Assembly: GCF_031846245.1 (NCBI RefSeq)
Contig: NZ_JAVRIC010000017.1
Span: 23,165-87,164, forward strand
Direction of reading: 5' to 3'
DNA from: Banduia mediterranea
GTDB taxonomy: Bacteria > Pseudomonadota > Gammaproteobacteria > Nevskiales > Nevskiaceae
DNA: 64,000 bases
Within the stretch, counting starts at the first letter, position 1. Every line of letters starts with the position of its first letter. Shown here piece after piece: positions 50,479-58,924 of this stretch. A program made the position numbers and the translations under genes. A model generated the notes under the pieces. That model had not been told where the DNA came from. It saw nothing but the letters and a program-made list of their open reading frames with translations, and did no database searches.

Positions 50479-51510
50479 TCAGCGCAGGATGGCGGTCTTG
50501 TCCCAGGACACCGCGCGTTGCAGCGCGAGCATCCCGCGATCAAGCAGAAAGCCGATCAGGCCGATCACCACGACGGCGACCATGATCCGGCCCAGAGACT
50601 GGGAGCTGCCGTTCTGGAACTCGTCCCACACGAACTTTCCGAGGCCCGGGTTCTGCGCCAGCATTTCGGAGGCGATCAGCACCATCCAGGCCACGCCCAG
50701 CGACAGGCGCAGGCCGGCGAAGATCATCGGCACCGACGACGGCAGCACGATCTTGACGATGTGCGTGAGCTTGCTCAGACGCAGCACGCGCGACACGTTG
50801 ACCAGATCGCTGCTGACACTGGAGGCGCCGACGGCGGTGTTGACCAGCGTCGGCCACAGCGAACACAGCAGTACGCAGATCGCCGAAACCAGGAAGGACT
50901 TGGCGAACAGCGGGTCGGCGCTCTGGTAGGTCGCGGCCACCACGATCGTCACCAGCGGCAGCCAGGCCAGTGGCGACACCGGCCGCAGCAACTGGATGAC
51001 GGGATTCATCGCCGCGTACATCGTTGGCGACAGGCCGATCACGATGCCCAAAGGAATCGCGATCGCCGAGCCGATCAGGAAGCCGGTGGCCACGGTGATC
51101 AGACTGGTGCCGATCTGGTCGATGAAGGTGGGTTTTCCAGTGTAATCACGGATGCGTACCTCGGCGTTCGGATTACGCGCCAGCAAGGCCTCGTTGCGGG
51201 CTTCCTGGCGTGCGTAGAAGGCATCGGCACGCACCATTTCCGCCTTGTGCTCGGCCCACAGGTTGCTGGCCTGTTCATAGACTTCGGTCGGCCCCGGGAA
51301 ATTGCCTAGCGAGGTTTCAACGCGTGCGGCCAGAACCTGCCAGATCAGCAGGAAAAAACAGAGGCCAAGCAGCGGCGCGATCAGTTTGGGCAACGACTTT
51401 GCCACGTCGGAGGGCAGCGCCTGCAGGCGCTGCCCTAGCTGTTTGAGCAGCCGTTGGCTGATCTGGCGCAAGGCCATCGGTGAGCGGCCCGCGAGGGCTT
51501 GAGTATTCAT
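50479..51510 (-). CDS. nrtB: Nitrate ABC transporter permease
   Basis: A 343-aa inner-membrane protein. The N-terminal cytoplasmic part is followed by a first span (LIAPLLGLCFFLLIWQVLAA), a periplasmic loop with several charged residues (about residues 80-130) and five further spans. EAA loop: ASEMLAQNPGLGKFVWDEFQ. This topology is typical of NrtB/NasE permeases. It lies between the substrate-binding protein gene (117 bp upstream) and the ATPase gene. Confidence 0.9.
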   Translation of the reverse strand: MNTQALAGRSPMALRQISQRLLKQLGQRLQALPSDVAKSLPKLIAPLLGLCFFLLIWQVLAARVETSLGNFPGPTEVYEQASNLWAEHKAEMVRADAFYARQEARNEALLARNPNAEVRIRDYTGKPTFIDQIGTSLITVATGFLIGSAIAIPLGIVIGLSPTMYAAMNPVIQLLRPVSPLAWLPLVTIVVAATYQSADPLFAKSFLVSAICVLLCSLWPTLVNTAVGASSVSSDLVNVSRVLRLSKLTHIVKIVLPSSVPMIFAGLRLSLGVAWMVLIASEMLAQNPGLGKFVWDEFQNGSSQSLGRIMVAVVVIGLIGFLLDRGMLALQRAVSWDKTAILR

Positions 51511-51627
51511 GCGCCGTACCTCGTTACTGGTGGATTCGTCGAGCGAACCCGTATCGGAATATGTGTCGTAAGGCGTTCAAACATAAAACGTGTATCCGTA
51601 CCTGCGGGCGCCGAAAAATCAGTGAAT

Positions 51628-53070
51628 TCAGGGCGACTCATCGCCCTTGAGACCGATATCGAAACGTTGCAGATAGGCGTTCGGTTCGCGGCCGTCGTAT
51701 TCGACACCGTCGATGAATTCGGCGGTGGCCGGTTTGAAGCCGGTCTCGGTCTTGAAGTCCGGGAAATCGGACGCCTGCAGCTGGCCTTCGTCGATCAGGT
51801 CTTGCGCCGCCGCTGCGTAGAGGTCGGGGCGATAGACCTTCTTCGCAGTGTCGATGAACCATTGGTCCGACCTGGCTTCGGAAATCTGGCCCCAGCGCCG
51901 CATCTGCGAGAGGTACCAGATCGCATCCGAGTAGTACGGATAGGTCGCGTTGTAGCGGAAGAACACGTTGAAGTCCGGAATCTCGCGCTTGTCGCCTTTC
52001 TCGTATTCGAAGGTGCCGGTCATGCTGTTGGCGATGACTTCCTGATCGGCGCCGACGTAGGCCGGACGCGAGATGATCTTCACGGCCTCCTCGCGATTGG
52101 CGTTGTTGTTCTGATCCAGCCAGTAGGCGGCGCGAATCAGCGCCTTGACGATGGCCTTGGTGGTGTTCGGGTATTTCTCGGCGAAGTCTTCGCGGATACC
52201 GAACACCTTTTCCGGATTGTTCTTCCAGATTTCGTAGTCGGTGATCACCGGCACGCCGATGCCCTTGATCACGGCCTGCTGGTTCCAGGGCTCGCCGACG
52301 CAGTAGCCGTAGATCGTGCCGGCCTCCAGCGTGGCCGGCATCTGCGGTGGCGGCGTTACCGACAGCAGCACGTCCGCCTTGATCTGGCCGGCGGTGTCGC
52401 CCTTGTCCGGTGCGTAATAGCCCGGGTTCAGTCCGCCGGCCGCGAGCCAGTAGCGCAGCTCGTAGTTGTGGGTGGATACCGGGAACACCATGCCCATCTT
52501 GAACGGGCGCCCCTGCGAGCGGTAGTCGTCGACCACCGGCTTGAGCGCGGCAGCGCTGATCGGGTGCACCGGCTTGCCGTCCTTCATCGGCACGTTCTTC
52601 TTCATCGCCGCCCACACTGCGTTGGAGACAGTGATGCCGTTGCCGTTCAGATCCATCGAGAACGGCGTGATGATGTTGGCCTGGGTGCCGAAGCCGATGG
52701 TCGAGGCCAGCGGCTGGCCAGCGAGCATGTGCGCGCCATCGAGCTGGCCACCGATCACGCCGTCGAGCAGAACCTTCCAGTTGGCCTGAGCCTCCAACTG
52801 CACATACAGGCCTTCATCCTCGAAATACTGCTTTTCATAGGCGATGGCCAGCGGCGCCATGTCGGTCAGCTTGATGAAACCGAACTTGAGGTCCGGCTTT
52901 TCGATCTTGGCGATATCGGCGGCGGTCTGCTGAGCCTGCGGAGACGGCGAAGCGGCTTCATCCTTGTTGCCGCAGGCGCCGAGCAGCAGCAGGCTTGCGA
53001 GGCCGGCGGCCCACAGGCTGCGGGCGGGCTGGGTGAAGCGGGTCTGTTTCTGGACGCTGGTCGGGCGCAT
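51628..53070 (-). CDS. nrtA: Nitrate ABC transporter substrate-binding lipoprotein, NrtA/CmpA-like
   Basis: A 480-aa protein. The N-terminal hydrophobic stretch ends in the lipobox LLLLGACG, so the product is a lipoprotein. The mature domain starts [20 protein letters not shown], and [20 protein letters not shown] is the conserved NrtA anion-site region. It binds nitrate in the periplasm. It is the first gene of the operon. A structured leader with a terminator precedes it (53113-53185). Stop at 51628, with a 117-bp spacer before nrtB. Confidence 0.92.
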   Translation of the reverse strand: MRPTSVQKQTRFTQPARSLWAAGLASLLLLGACGNKDEAASPSPQAQQTAADIAKIEKPDLKFGFIKLTDMAPLAIAYEKQYFEDEGLYVQLEAQANWKVLLDGVIGGQLDGAHMLAGQPLASTIGFGTQANIITPFSMDLNGNGITVSNAVWAAMKKNVPMKDGKPVHPISAAALKPVVDDYRSQGRPFKMGMVFPVSTHNYELRYWLAAGGLNPGYYAPDKGDTAGQIKADVLLSVTPPPQMPATLEAGTIYGYCVGEPWNQQAVIKGIGVPVITDYEIWKNNPEKVFGIREDFAEKYPNTTKAIVKALIRAAYWLDQNNNANREEAVKIISRPAYVGADQEVIANSMTGTFEYEKGDKREIPDFNVFFRYNATYPYYSDAIWYLSQMRRWGQISEARSDQWFIDTAKKVYRPDLYAAAAQDLIDEGQLQASDFPDFKTETGFKPATAEFIDGVEYDGREPNAYLQRFDIGLKGDESP

Positions 53071-53112
53071 TGCTCGTTCCGGTCTGAATCATTGATGGGG
53101 CTGTCGCGGCCC

Positions 53113-53154
53113 AAAAAAAAGCGCCCATGAGCCGGGGAAACCGGTCATGGACGC
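53113..53154 (-). terminator. Intrinsic terminator (attenuator) in the nitrate operon leader
   Basis: On the minus strand, GCGTCCATGACCGG pairs with CCGGCTCATGGGCGC (one mismatch and one bulge, TTTCC loop), followed by eight U. It lies before, not after, a structural gene, so read-through must be regulated for nrtA-nasA to be expressed. Confidence 0.85.
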
Positions 53155-53185
53155 CGTTGTCCATGCCACCCGTGCTGCGGATGGC
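53146..53185 (-). promoter_or_regulatory. Candidate ANTAR/NasR-type antitermination hairpins
   Basis: Hairpin 2 (53146-53165): minus-strand CATGGAC/GTCCATG, a perfect 7-bp stem around the hexaloop AACGGC, with A at position 1 and G at position 4 as in ANTAR targets. It shares GTCCATG with the terminator, so the two structures exclude each other. Hairpin 1 (53165-53185), GCCATCCGCAGCACGGGTGGC in two halves, abuts it but lacks the canonical loop. The arrangement matches nitrate-responsive NasR/NasT leaders. Confidence 0.7.
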
Positions 53186-53376
53186 GAAAATTGGGTCGAC
53201 CCTCGGCCGCCATTGGCCGGGAGTCGGTCATCAAAGATAACGCACGTCTCGTGCCAGGATTCGGCTCAGCGACATCAACGACTTGCAGGGCGGGCCTCAT
53301 TGCGATGCGCGCCGATGGTGCACGCTTCGCACCGAGGTGGAGCGCCGAGCATCGTCCACTCATTTGCGGTAATATC

Positions 53377-53394
53377 GACTCCTGATCAGGAGTC
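53377..53394 (+). promoter_or_regulatory. Perfect 18-bp palindrome overlapping the antitoxin ribosome-binding site
   Basis: GACTCCTGATCAGGAGTC is self-complementary. Its right arm supplies the Shine-Dalgarno (CAGGAG) for the antitoxin ATG at 53398, and a TAATAT -10-like hexamer (53370-53375) abuts its left side. Binding here would block both transcription and translation initiation. Confidence 0.65.
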
Positions 53395-53397
53395 AAC

Positions 53398-53838
53398 ATG
53401 TCGGCTGCACCGGTCTTTCCGCAAAGCCGCTACGAACCCGCGCCGCTGATCGACCTGTCGCGCAAACCGGAGCGCGAACGGCTCAGTGGCCCGGCTGCGC
53501 GCGCCTTCTTCAACATCGGCGAGCGCTGGAAGCTGCGCGACGAGGACGCGCGCCAGCTGCTGGCGATGAGCAACGGCCCGTATTACCAGCTCAAGAAAGC
53601 CCCGGACAGCAAGACGCTGGACGCCGACCGGCTGACGCGGATTTCCTGCCTGATCGGCATCTTCAAGGCACTCAACATCCTGCACGGCGAGACGCTGGCC
53701 GACGAATGGGTGCGATTGCCGAACCGCAATCGAATCTTCGGCGGCGAACCTCCCCTGGACATCATGATTCGCGGCGGCCTGCCGGCGATGCTGACGGTGC
53801 GGCGCCTGCTGGACGCGCGCCGTGGTGGCAGCGCCTGA
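53398..53838 (+). CDS. MbcA/ParS/Xre family antitoxin (DUF2384)
   Basis: A 146-aa protein. An N-terminal Xre-like helix-turn-helix region (about residues 35-85: FFNIGERWKLRDEDARQLLA, RISCLIGIFKALNILHG) is followed by the DUF2384 toxin-binding part (NRIFGGEPPLDIMIRGGLPA, MLTVRRLLDARRGG). This is the antitoxin of MbcTA/ParST-type modules. It is encoded two bases upstream of the RES-domain toxin gene. Autoregulation through the upstream palindrome is likely. Confidence 0.88.
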   Translation: MSAAPVFPQSRYEPAPLIDLSRKPERERLSGPAARAFFNIGERWKLRDEDARQLLAMSNGPYYQLKKAPDSKTLDADRLTRISCLIGIFKALNILHGETLADEWVRLPNRNRIFGGEPPLDIMIRGGLPAMLTVRRLLDARRGGSA

Positions 53839-53840
53839 GA

Positions 53841-54536
53841 ATGCGCCTGCCGCCGACCCGCTTGGTGCGGCGTTACGACACGCACCGACTGATACCCACA
53901 CGCTTTCGCCCCGGCAACGAAAGCGTGCTGGCGCGCATCGCCGATGACGAACAGCATCTCGATGCCCTGTTCGACCTGGACCACGCCACCAACGAACGCC
54001 TGCACGCGGAAAACGATGCCAACCCCGGCATCGCAGCGCGTGAACTGGTCTACGGCGTTCCCAACTACCGTGTGATCAACGCGGCCTTCTGCCACCCTAA
54101 CCCGCTGGGCGCACGTTTCAGCGGCCCGCAGCGCGGCGCCTGGTACGCCGCCTTCGAACTGGCGACCGCGCAGGCCGAAGTGGTATTCCACAAGACGGTG
54201 CAACTGGCCGAGATCGATCGCTACGAAGACAGCGTCAGCTACGACGAATATCAGGCCGACCTCAGTGCGAACCTGCACGACCTGCGCGCGGACGATGATC
54301 GCTACGCGGCCTATCTGGCGCCGGACAGCTACCGCGAATCCCAGGCTCTGGCCGAGGCACTGCTTGAGGCGCATTCGCTCGGCGTGGTCTATCCCAGCGT
54401 GCGACGCGCCGGCGGCAGCTGCGTCGCCTGCTTTCAACCGAGCCTGGTGGGCAATGTGCGGCGTGCGCGCAGGCTGGAGCTGCGCTGGGAAGGATCGCCA
54501 CGAGCACACGTGCTCCGCCACGAGCGCGACGCCTGA
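53841..54536 (+). CDS. RES domain toxin (NAD+-targeting)
   Basis: A 231-aa protein. RES signature residues are visible: Arg in GARFSGPQRGAWYAAFELAT, Tyr in the same segment, Glu in AQAEVVFHKT, and Ser in RRAGGSCVACFQPS. Some RES toxins degrade NAD+ (MbcT) and others ADP-ribosylate metabolic enzymes (ParT); sequence alone does not decide. ATG at 53841 follows the antitoxin stop by two bases. The longer frame beginning at 53706 is antitoxin sequence in another phase. Confidence 0.88.
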   Translation: MRLPPTRLVRRYDTHRLIPTRFRPGNESVLARIADDEQHLDALFDLDHATNERLHAENDANPGIAARELVYGVPNYRVINAAFCHPNPLGARFSGPQRGAWYAAFELATAQAEVVFHKTVQLAEIDRYEDSVSYDEYQADLSANLHDLRADDDRYAAYLAPDSYRESQALAEALLEAHSLGVVYPSVRRAGGSCVACFQPSLVGNVRRARRLELRWEGSPRAHVLRHERDA

Positions 54537-54549
54537 TCCAACACTTCGT

Positions 54550-54984
54550 CTATCGGTAGATCTGCCCGGCGCGCTGCAGCCAACCATCCGCGTGCCGGCC
54601 CGCCGGATGGCGATGCGTCCAGTGCACCACGCCGCCTTCCGGGTTCCATTCGTATTCGCCACTGAAGGTGATGAAGTCGCCTTCGCGCAGACGTTCGATG
54701 CGCGGCGCCAGATCGATATTGTGCGCAATCAGCAAGGTCTGCCCGGATTCGAGCCGCAGCACGAACCGCTGATGGTGCGAGCCCTTGTTGTCGTCCGGCA
54801 GCACCGCGATCACGGTACCGCCGCCCTGGACCTGCAACCCGCTTTCATGGCGGGAAAAGGCGGCGGCCAGCCGCTGGTCGGAGGCCAGCGCCGGGCCGCC
54901 GGTGTCGTCGCGGTCGGGACCGCCGACAGCGAATACCAGCACCAGCCCCACCACGATCATCGCAATGACGATCAAGCGTTTCAT
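54550..54984 (-). CDS. DUF3465 family protein
   Basis: A 144-aa protein. An N-terminal membrane anchor or signal (LIVIAMIVVGLVLVFAVGG) is followed by a small domain with VLPDDNKGSHHQRFVLRLES, GQTLLIAHNIDLAPR and FSGEYEWNPEGGVVHWTHRH. This GEYEWN-x-GGVxHWTH block defines DUF3465, an OB-like domain of unknown function often linked to cold- or nuclease-related genes. It is convergent with the RES toxin gene (13 bp). No function can be assigned. Confidence 0.85.
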   Translation of the reverse strand: MKRLIVIAMIVVGLVLVFAVGGPDRDDTGGPALASDQRLAAAFSRHESGLQVQGGGTVIAVLPDDNKGSHHQRFVLRLESGQTLLIAHNIDLAPRIERLREGDFITFSGEYEWNPEGGVVHWTHRHPAGRHADGWLQRAGQIYR

Positions 54985-55023
54985 CGGTCTCCCCGCGGAA
55001 GCCGCACAGGCATCTGGATTTGC

Positions 55024-55872
55024 TCAGTCACCGCCGCCGTAACGATCCTCCAGCGCCAGTGACCAGTGTTTCGCCTTGTCGCCGAACAAGGCGTCGCCGA
55101 AGGCCAGCGCCGCATGCGCGCAGCCTTGCTGCTCGGCTTCGATCACCACCCGCAGCGCCGGATCGATACTGTCCAGTGCATCGAGCGCGCGCAGCAGGTC
55201 GGCCAGATCGTGATGCTCGCCCAGCGCGTCGTTGAGCATGGACAGGCGATGGCTGCGATCTTCCAGCACCGGCCACAAGGGCACCAGCAGATCGCAGGCA
55301 TAGGCGTGCGCCTTGCTGCGCTTGCGCCACTCGTGCAGGCGCTCGGCTTGCGGATTCTCCGCCGCGACACGTGCGCGTTTGCGCGCCTTGCGGTAGCTGC
55401 GGCGCAGGCCCCGCTCCAGCGCCGCGGCATCGGCCGTCTCCAGATCCAAGATCTCGATCGCCTCGCGCACCGTGTCCAGCCTGTCGAGCGCGATTCTCGT
55501 GCCCTGCGGTTCGGCGTGGCGGCGGACCTGTTTGCGCACCGGCTCGCGCAGCGCCAGCAGCGCGTCCGCATACATTTCATGGCGCTGCGCGAGCGTCTCC
55601 AGGGTCTCGCTCATCACCCGGGCCTCGCGCCGCACCGCCACCGCGCGCGCCGCGTCCCGCACCGCATGGTCCAGCGAGCGCCGCGTGCGCCGCCGCAGCA
55701 CGGGCTGCAGCAACTGCAGCAGCGCCCGCAGCTTCTTGCAATGCTTGCGTGCCGAATGGATGTCCTTGGGGCGACCACGCTTGAGCGCCGAGCGTGCCGA
55801 CTCGACTTCGCCCAGGGCGGCATCGCGCAGCAACAGCGACAGCGGAATCGGCAAGGACAACTCGAAGGACAT
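55024..55872 (-). CDS. CHAD domain protein
   Basis: A 282-aa, all-helical, Arg- and His-rich protein. KDIHSARKHCKKLRALLQLL near the N-terminus and AERLHEWRKRSKAHAYACDL in the second half are the two conserved His/Lys/Arg helices of the CHAD fold, which binds polyphosphate. There is no CYTH/triphosphatase domain, so this is a stand-alone CHAD. ATG at 55872 begins the domain; an open frame extends 11 codons further. It is probably localised to polyphosphate granules (family knowledge). Confidence 0.88.
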   Translation of the reverse strand: MSFELSLPIPLSLLLRDAALGEVESARSALKRGRPKDIHSARKHCKKLRALLQLLQPVLRRRTRRSLDHAVRDAARAVAVRREARVMSETLETLAQRHEMYADALLALREPVRKQVRRHAEPQGTRIALDRLDTVREAIEILDLETADAAALERGLRRSYRKARKRARVAAENPQAERLHEWRKRSKAHAYACDLLVPLWPVLEDRSHRLSMLNDALGEHHDLADLLRALDALDSIDPALRVVIEAEQQGCAHAALAFGDALFGDKAKHWSLALEDRYGGGD

Positions 55873-55994
55873 GCGTGGGGCTCGCGAAAAGCAAGGAGGT
55901 CTCATCTTACGTTGCCGTTACGTTGCCGCGTGCTGCTGCCGCCGGCGACAACGCGATAGGCTGAGCACCTGACCACGCCCGGATCCCCACGCCG

Positions 55995-56735
55995 ATGAGA
56001 TTCTCGCTGCAACAGGTCGGCCGCCGCTATGGCGGTATCGCTGCGGTCGACGGCCTGAGCCTGGACATCGAATCGGGCACCACCACGGCGCTGATCGGCA
56101 GCAGCGGATCGGGCAAATCCACGGTGCTGCGCCTGTTGCTCGGGCTGGAGCGACCGGATAGCGGCCGCGTCTCGGTCGACGGCCAAGCGCTCGACGACTG
56201 CGATCTCGACGCGATTCGCCACCGCATCGGTTACGTGATTCAGGACGGCGGGCTGTTCCCGCACCTCAGCGTGCTCGACAACCTGGCGCTGCTGCCACGC
56301 CATCTCGGCTGGACGGCAGCGCGCATCCGCACGCGCGCCGAGGACCTGCTGGCACGAGTGCAGCTTGCCGACGACCTGCTGCACCGCCGCCCGCAAACCC
56401 TGTCCGGCGGCCAACGCCAACGCGTGGCATTGATGCGGGCGCTGATGCTGGACCCGCCGGCGCTGCTGCTGGACGAACCGCTTGGCGCGCTGGACCCGAT
56501 CGTGCGCCACGAACTGCAGGCGGACCTCGGCGACATGTTCGCCACACTCGGCAAGACCGTGCTGCTGGTCACCCACGACCTCGCCGAAGCAGCCTTCCTG
56601 GCACCGCGCCTGATGCTGATGGCCGAAGGCCGCGTCGTGCAGGACGGCAGCCTGGACGATCTGCGCGCGCGACCGGCCTCGGACTTCGTCAGGCGCTTCG
56701 TCGCGGCGCGGCGGCCGCTGCCTGAGGCTCCATGA
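55995..56735 (+). CDS. Osmoprotectant-type ABC transporter ATP-binding protein
   Basis: A 246-aa ATPase of the OpuCA/ProV class without a CBS domain: Walker A LIGSSGSGKSTVLRLL, Q-loop GYVIQDGGLFPHLSVL, signature LSGGQRQRVALMRALML and Walker B LLLDEPLGALDPIV. It is coupled by an ATGA overlap to the fused permease/binding-protein gene. The pair would form a complete importer for glycine betaine, choline or a related quaternary amine. Confidence 0.9.
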   Translation: MRFSLQQVGRRYGGIAAVDGLSLDIESGTTTALIGSSGSGKSTVLRLLLGLERPDSGRVSVDGQALDDCDLDAIRHRIGYVIQDGGLFPHLSVLDNLALLPRHLGWTAARIRTRAEDLLARVQLADDLLHRRPQTLSGGQRQRVALMRALMLDPPALLLDEPLGALDPIVRHELQADLGDMFATLGKTVLLVTHDLAEAAFLAPRLMLMAEGRVVQDGSLDDLRARPASDFVRRFVAARRPLPEAP

Positions 56736-58192
56736 GGGCCGCACCGATCCTCGCCCTGCTGATGGCCGCGGCACCGCTGCAGGCTGCGCCCGAGCTGCGC
56801 GTCGGCTCCAAGAATTTCACCGAATCGGTGGTGCTCGGCGAGATCGCGACACGACAGCTCCGGTCGCAGGGCCTCGACACTGAACACCGGCGGGCGCTGG
56901 GCGGCAGCGCCATCCTGTGGCGCGCACTGCGCGACGGCAGCATCGACCTGTATCCAGAATACAGCGGCACGCTGACCCAGGAACTGCTGCCCGATGCCAG
57001 GCGTTTCGATCGCAAAGCGCTGACCGCAAGGCTGGCATCGCTCGGCATCGGTATTTCCGAGCCTTTGGGATTCGACAACGGCTACGCTCTGGGCGTGCGC
57101 CGCGAGCAGGCGGAAGCGCTCGGGATCGCAAGGCTCAGCGATTTGCGCGCGCATCCCCGGTTGCGTTTCGGACTTTCGAACGAATTCATGAACCGCGGCG
57201 ATGGCTGGCCCGGACTGCGCACACGCTACCAATTGGATGCACGGCAAGTGCGCGGCATGGACCACGATCTGGCCTATCGCGCGATCAAATCCGGCGACAT
57301 CGACGTGATCGACCTCTACACCACAGACGCCGAGATCGCCTACTACGATCTGCGGGCGCTGCAGGATGATCGCACTTATTTCCCGCGCTACGACGCGGTG
57401 CTGCTGTATCGAACCGAAGCCTACGACAACACGCCGGCCTTGCGCCGACTGCTGGATTCGCTGGCGGGACGCATCGACCGCCAGCAGATGCGCGCGATGA
57501 ACGCTGCGGTGAAGATCGAGGGCCGCACGGAAGCCGAGGTCGCCCGTGAATTCCTGGGGCTGGATTCGGCGGTGGGCAAGGGAGCCTCCGCCGGGCGTCT
57601 GATGCGGCGCCTCTGGCAACGCACGCTGGAGCACCTGAGCCTGGTCGGACTGTCTCTGCTGCTGGCGCTGATGATCGGACTGCCGCTGGGCATCCTCGCG
57701 GCACAGCGACCGCGTCTGTCGCAGGCGGTGCTCGCGGCCACCTCCGTACTGCAGACCATTCCGGCGCTGGCGATGCTGGTGTTCCTGATTCCGCTGCTGG
57801 GCATCGGGGCGCAGCCGGCGATCGCGGCCCTGTTCTTCTACAGCCTGCTGCCGATCGTACGGAATACCGTGGCCGGACTCGACGGGATCGCGCAGGGCCT
57901 GCGCGAATCCGCCGCCGCGCTGGGCCTGCCGCGACGGGTGCGTTTGCTGCGCATCGACCTGCCGCTGGCCTTGCCGATGATACTGGCCGGTATCAGCACC
58001 GCCGCCGTGATCAACATCGGCACGGCGACACTGGGAGCATTGATCGGCGCCGGCGGCTACGGCCAGCCGATACTCACCGGCATCCGCCTCGATAACATCA
58101 CGCTGATCCTCGAAGGCGCCGTTCCCGCGGCCGCGATGGCGCTGCTGACGCAGCAGCTGTTCCGCGTGCTGGAACGGCACCTGTCACGCTGA
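56732..58192 (+). CDS. Fused substrate-binding/permease protein of osmoprotectant ABC transporter
   Basis: A 486-aa fusion. Signal peptide (MRAAPILALLMAAAPLQA), then an OpuAC-like binding domain (residues about 20-275: RVGSKNFTESVVLGEIATRQ, DLYPEYSGTLTQELLP). The permease domain with five or six spans follows (LSLVGLSLLLALMIGLPLGI, LRESAAALGLPRRVRLLRID as the EAA loop, INIGTATLGALIGAGGYGQP). In OpuC/YehZYXW systems these are usually separate genes; permease-binding fusions are known in the family. The two-gene operon therefore encodes a complete transporter. Confidence 0.9.
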   Translation: MRAAPILALLMAAAPLQAAPELRVGSKNFTESVVLGEIATRQLRSQGLDTEHRRALGGSAILWRALRDGSIDLYPEYSGTLTQELLPDARRFDRKALTARLASLGIGISEPLGFDNGYALGVRREQAEALGIARLSDLRAHPRLRFGLSNEFMNRGDGWPGLRTRYQLDARQVRGMDHDLAYRAIKSGDIDVIDLYTTDAEIAYYDLRALQDDRTYFPRYDAVLLYRTEAYDNTPALRRLLDSLAGRIDRQQMRAMNAAVKIEGRTEAEVAREFLGLDSAVGKGASAGRLMRRLWQRTLEHLSLVGLSLLLALMIGLPLGILAAQRPRLSQAVLAATSVLQTIPALAMLVFLIPLLGIGAQPAIAALFFYSLLPIVRNTVAGLDGIAQGLRESAAALGLPRRVRLLRIDLPLALPMILAGISTAAVINIGTATLGALIGAGGYGQPILTGIRLDNITLILEGAVPAAAMALLTQQLFRVLERHLSR

Positions 58193-58198
58193 GCCGGG

Positions 58199-58792
58199 CT
58201 ACTTCTTTTTGCTGCGCCGCTTCTGCACTTCGCTGGCCGGCTTGGGGGCCGCCACCTTGAGTTCTTCAAGCAGGGAGCTGAGGTCTTCGGCGTGCTCCTC
58301 CTCCTGCGCGAGTATCTGCTCGATGATGCGGCGCGTGGTGATGTCGTCGCTTCCGAGATACTCGATGACCTCGCGATAGCTGTCGATCGCGATGCGTTCC
58401 GCCACGAGGTCCTCCTGGATCATCTCGACGAGATTCTCGCCTTCCACATACTCGGCATGGCTGCGCGTGTGCAGACCGTCCGGGTTGAGATCGGGCTTGC
58501 CGTCGAGCTGGGTGATGCGCTCGCAGATCATGTCGGCGTGGGCCTGTTCTTCCTGCGCGTGTTCGAGGAACTCGGCAGCCACGGCCTTGGCGTTGATGCC
58601 GTCGGCCATGAAGTAGTGGTACTTGTAGCGCAGCACGCAGACCAGCTCGGTGGCCAGCACTTCGTTGAGAATCTTGAGCACCGTTTCCCGGTCGGCCTTG
58701 TAGCCTGCGGTCACGGCGCCGCGCTCCATGTGCTCGCGGGCGCGCGCCCGGATGTTCTTGATGTCGGTTACAAACGGCTTTTTGACTGCCAT
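58199..58792 (-). CDS. Ferritin-like (bacterioferritin/Dps-type) protein
   Basis: A 197-aa four-helix protein. Di-iron-type ligands are seen in ILNEVLATELVCVLRYKYHY (Glu), EFLEHAQEEQAHADMICERI (Glu, His), EDLVAERIAIDSYREVIEYL (Glu) and EQILAQEEEHAEDLSSLLEE (Glu, His), one set per helix. The C-terminal tail is Lys/Arg-rich (VQKRRSKKK) and could contact DNA. No Met that clearly serves as haem ligand is evident. It likely stores iron or protects from peroxide. Convergent with the osmoprotectant transporter gene (6 bp). Confidence 0.85.
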   Translation of the reverse strand: MAVKKPFVTDIKNIRARAREHMERGAVTAGYKADRETVLKILNEVLATELVCVLRYKYHYFMADGINAKAVAAEFLEHAQEEQAHADMICERITQLDGKPDLNPDGLHTRSHAEYVEGENLVEMIQEDLVAERIAIDSYREVIEYLGSDDITTRRIIEQILAQEEEHAEDLSSLLEELKVAAPKPASEVQKRRSKKK

Positions 58793-58924
58793 GATCCCTC
58801 CAGCTCTTGTTCGTGGATCGCAGCCGTTTCACGGCTGCGTGTCTGCGTAAGCTTCGCTGCCTGTCCGGCGCCAGCTCGCGCCGCGTCGTCGCACCGGCAG
58901 CACACTGTTGTGCCAAACCCACGC

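Larger units (their letters stand above)
53071..53397. other. Divergent regulatory region (327 bp): nitrate operon leader and toxin-antitoxin promoter
   Basis: Contains no gene. The left half encodes the structured leader RNA of the nitrate operon. The right end holds an 18-bp palindrome in front of the antitoxin gene. Position and structure are described in the separate entries. Confidence 0.75.

Noticed and set aside
55371..55784. Pro/Arg/Ala-rich plus-strand frames opposite the CHAD gene
   Set aside because: Composition is a by-product of the Arg-rich CHAD coding strand.
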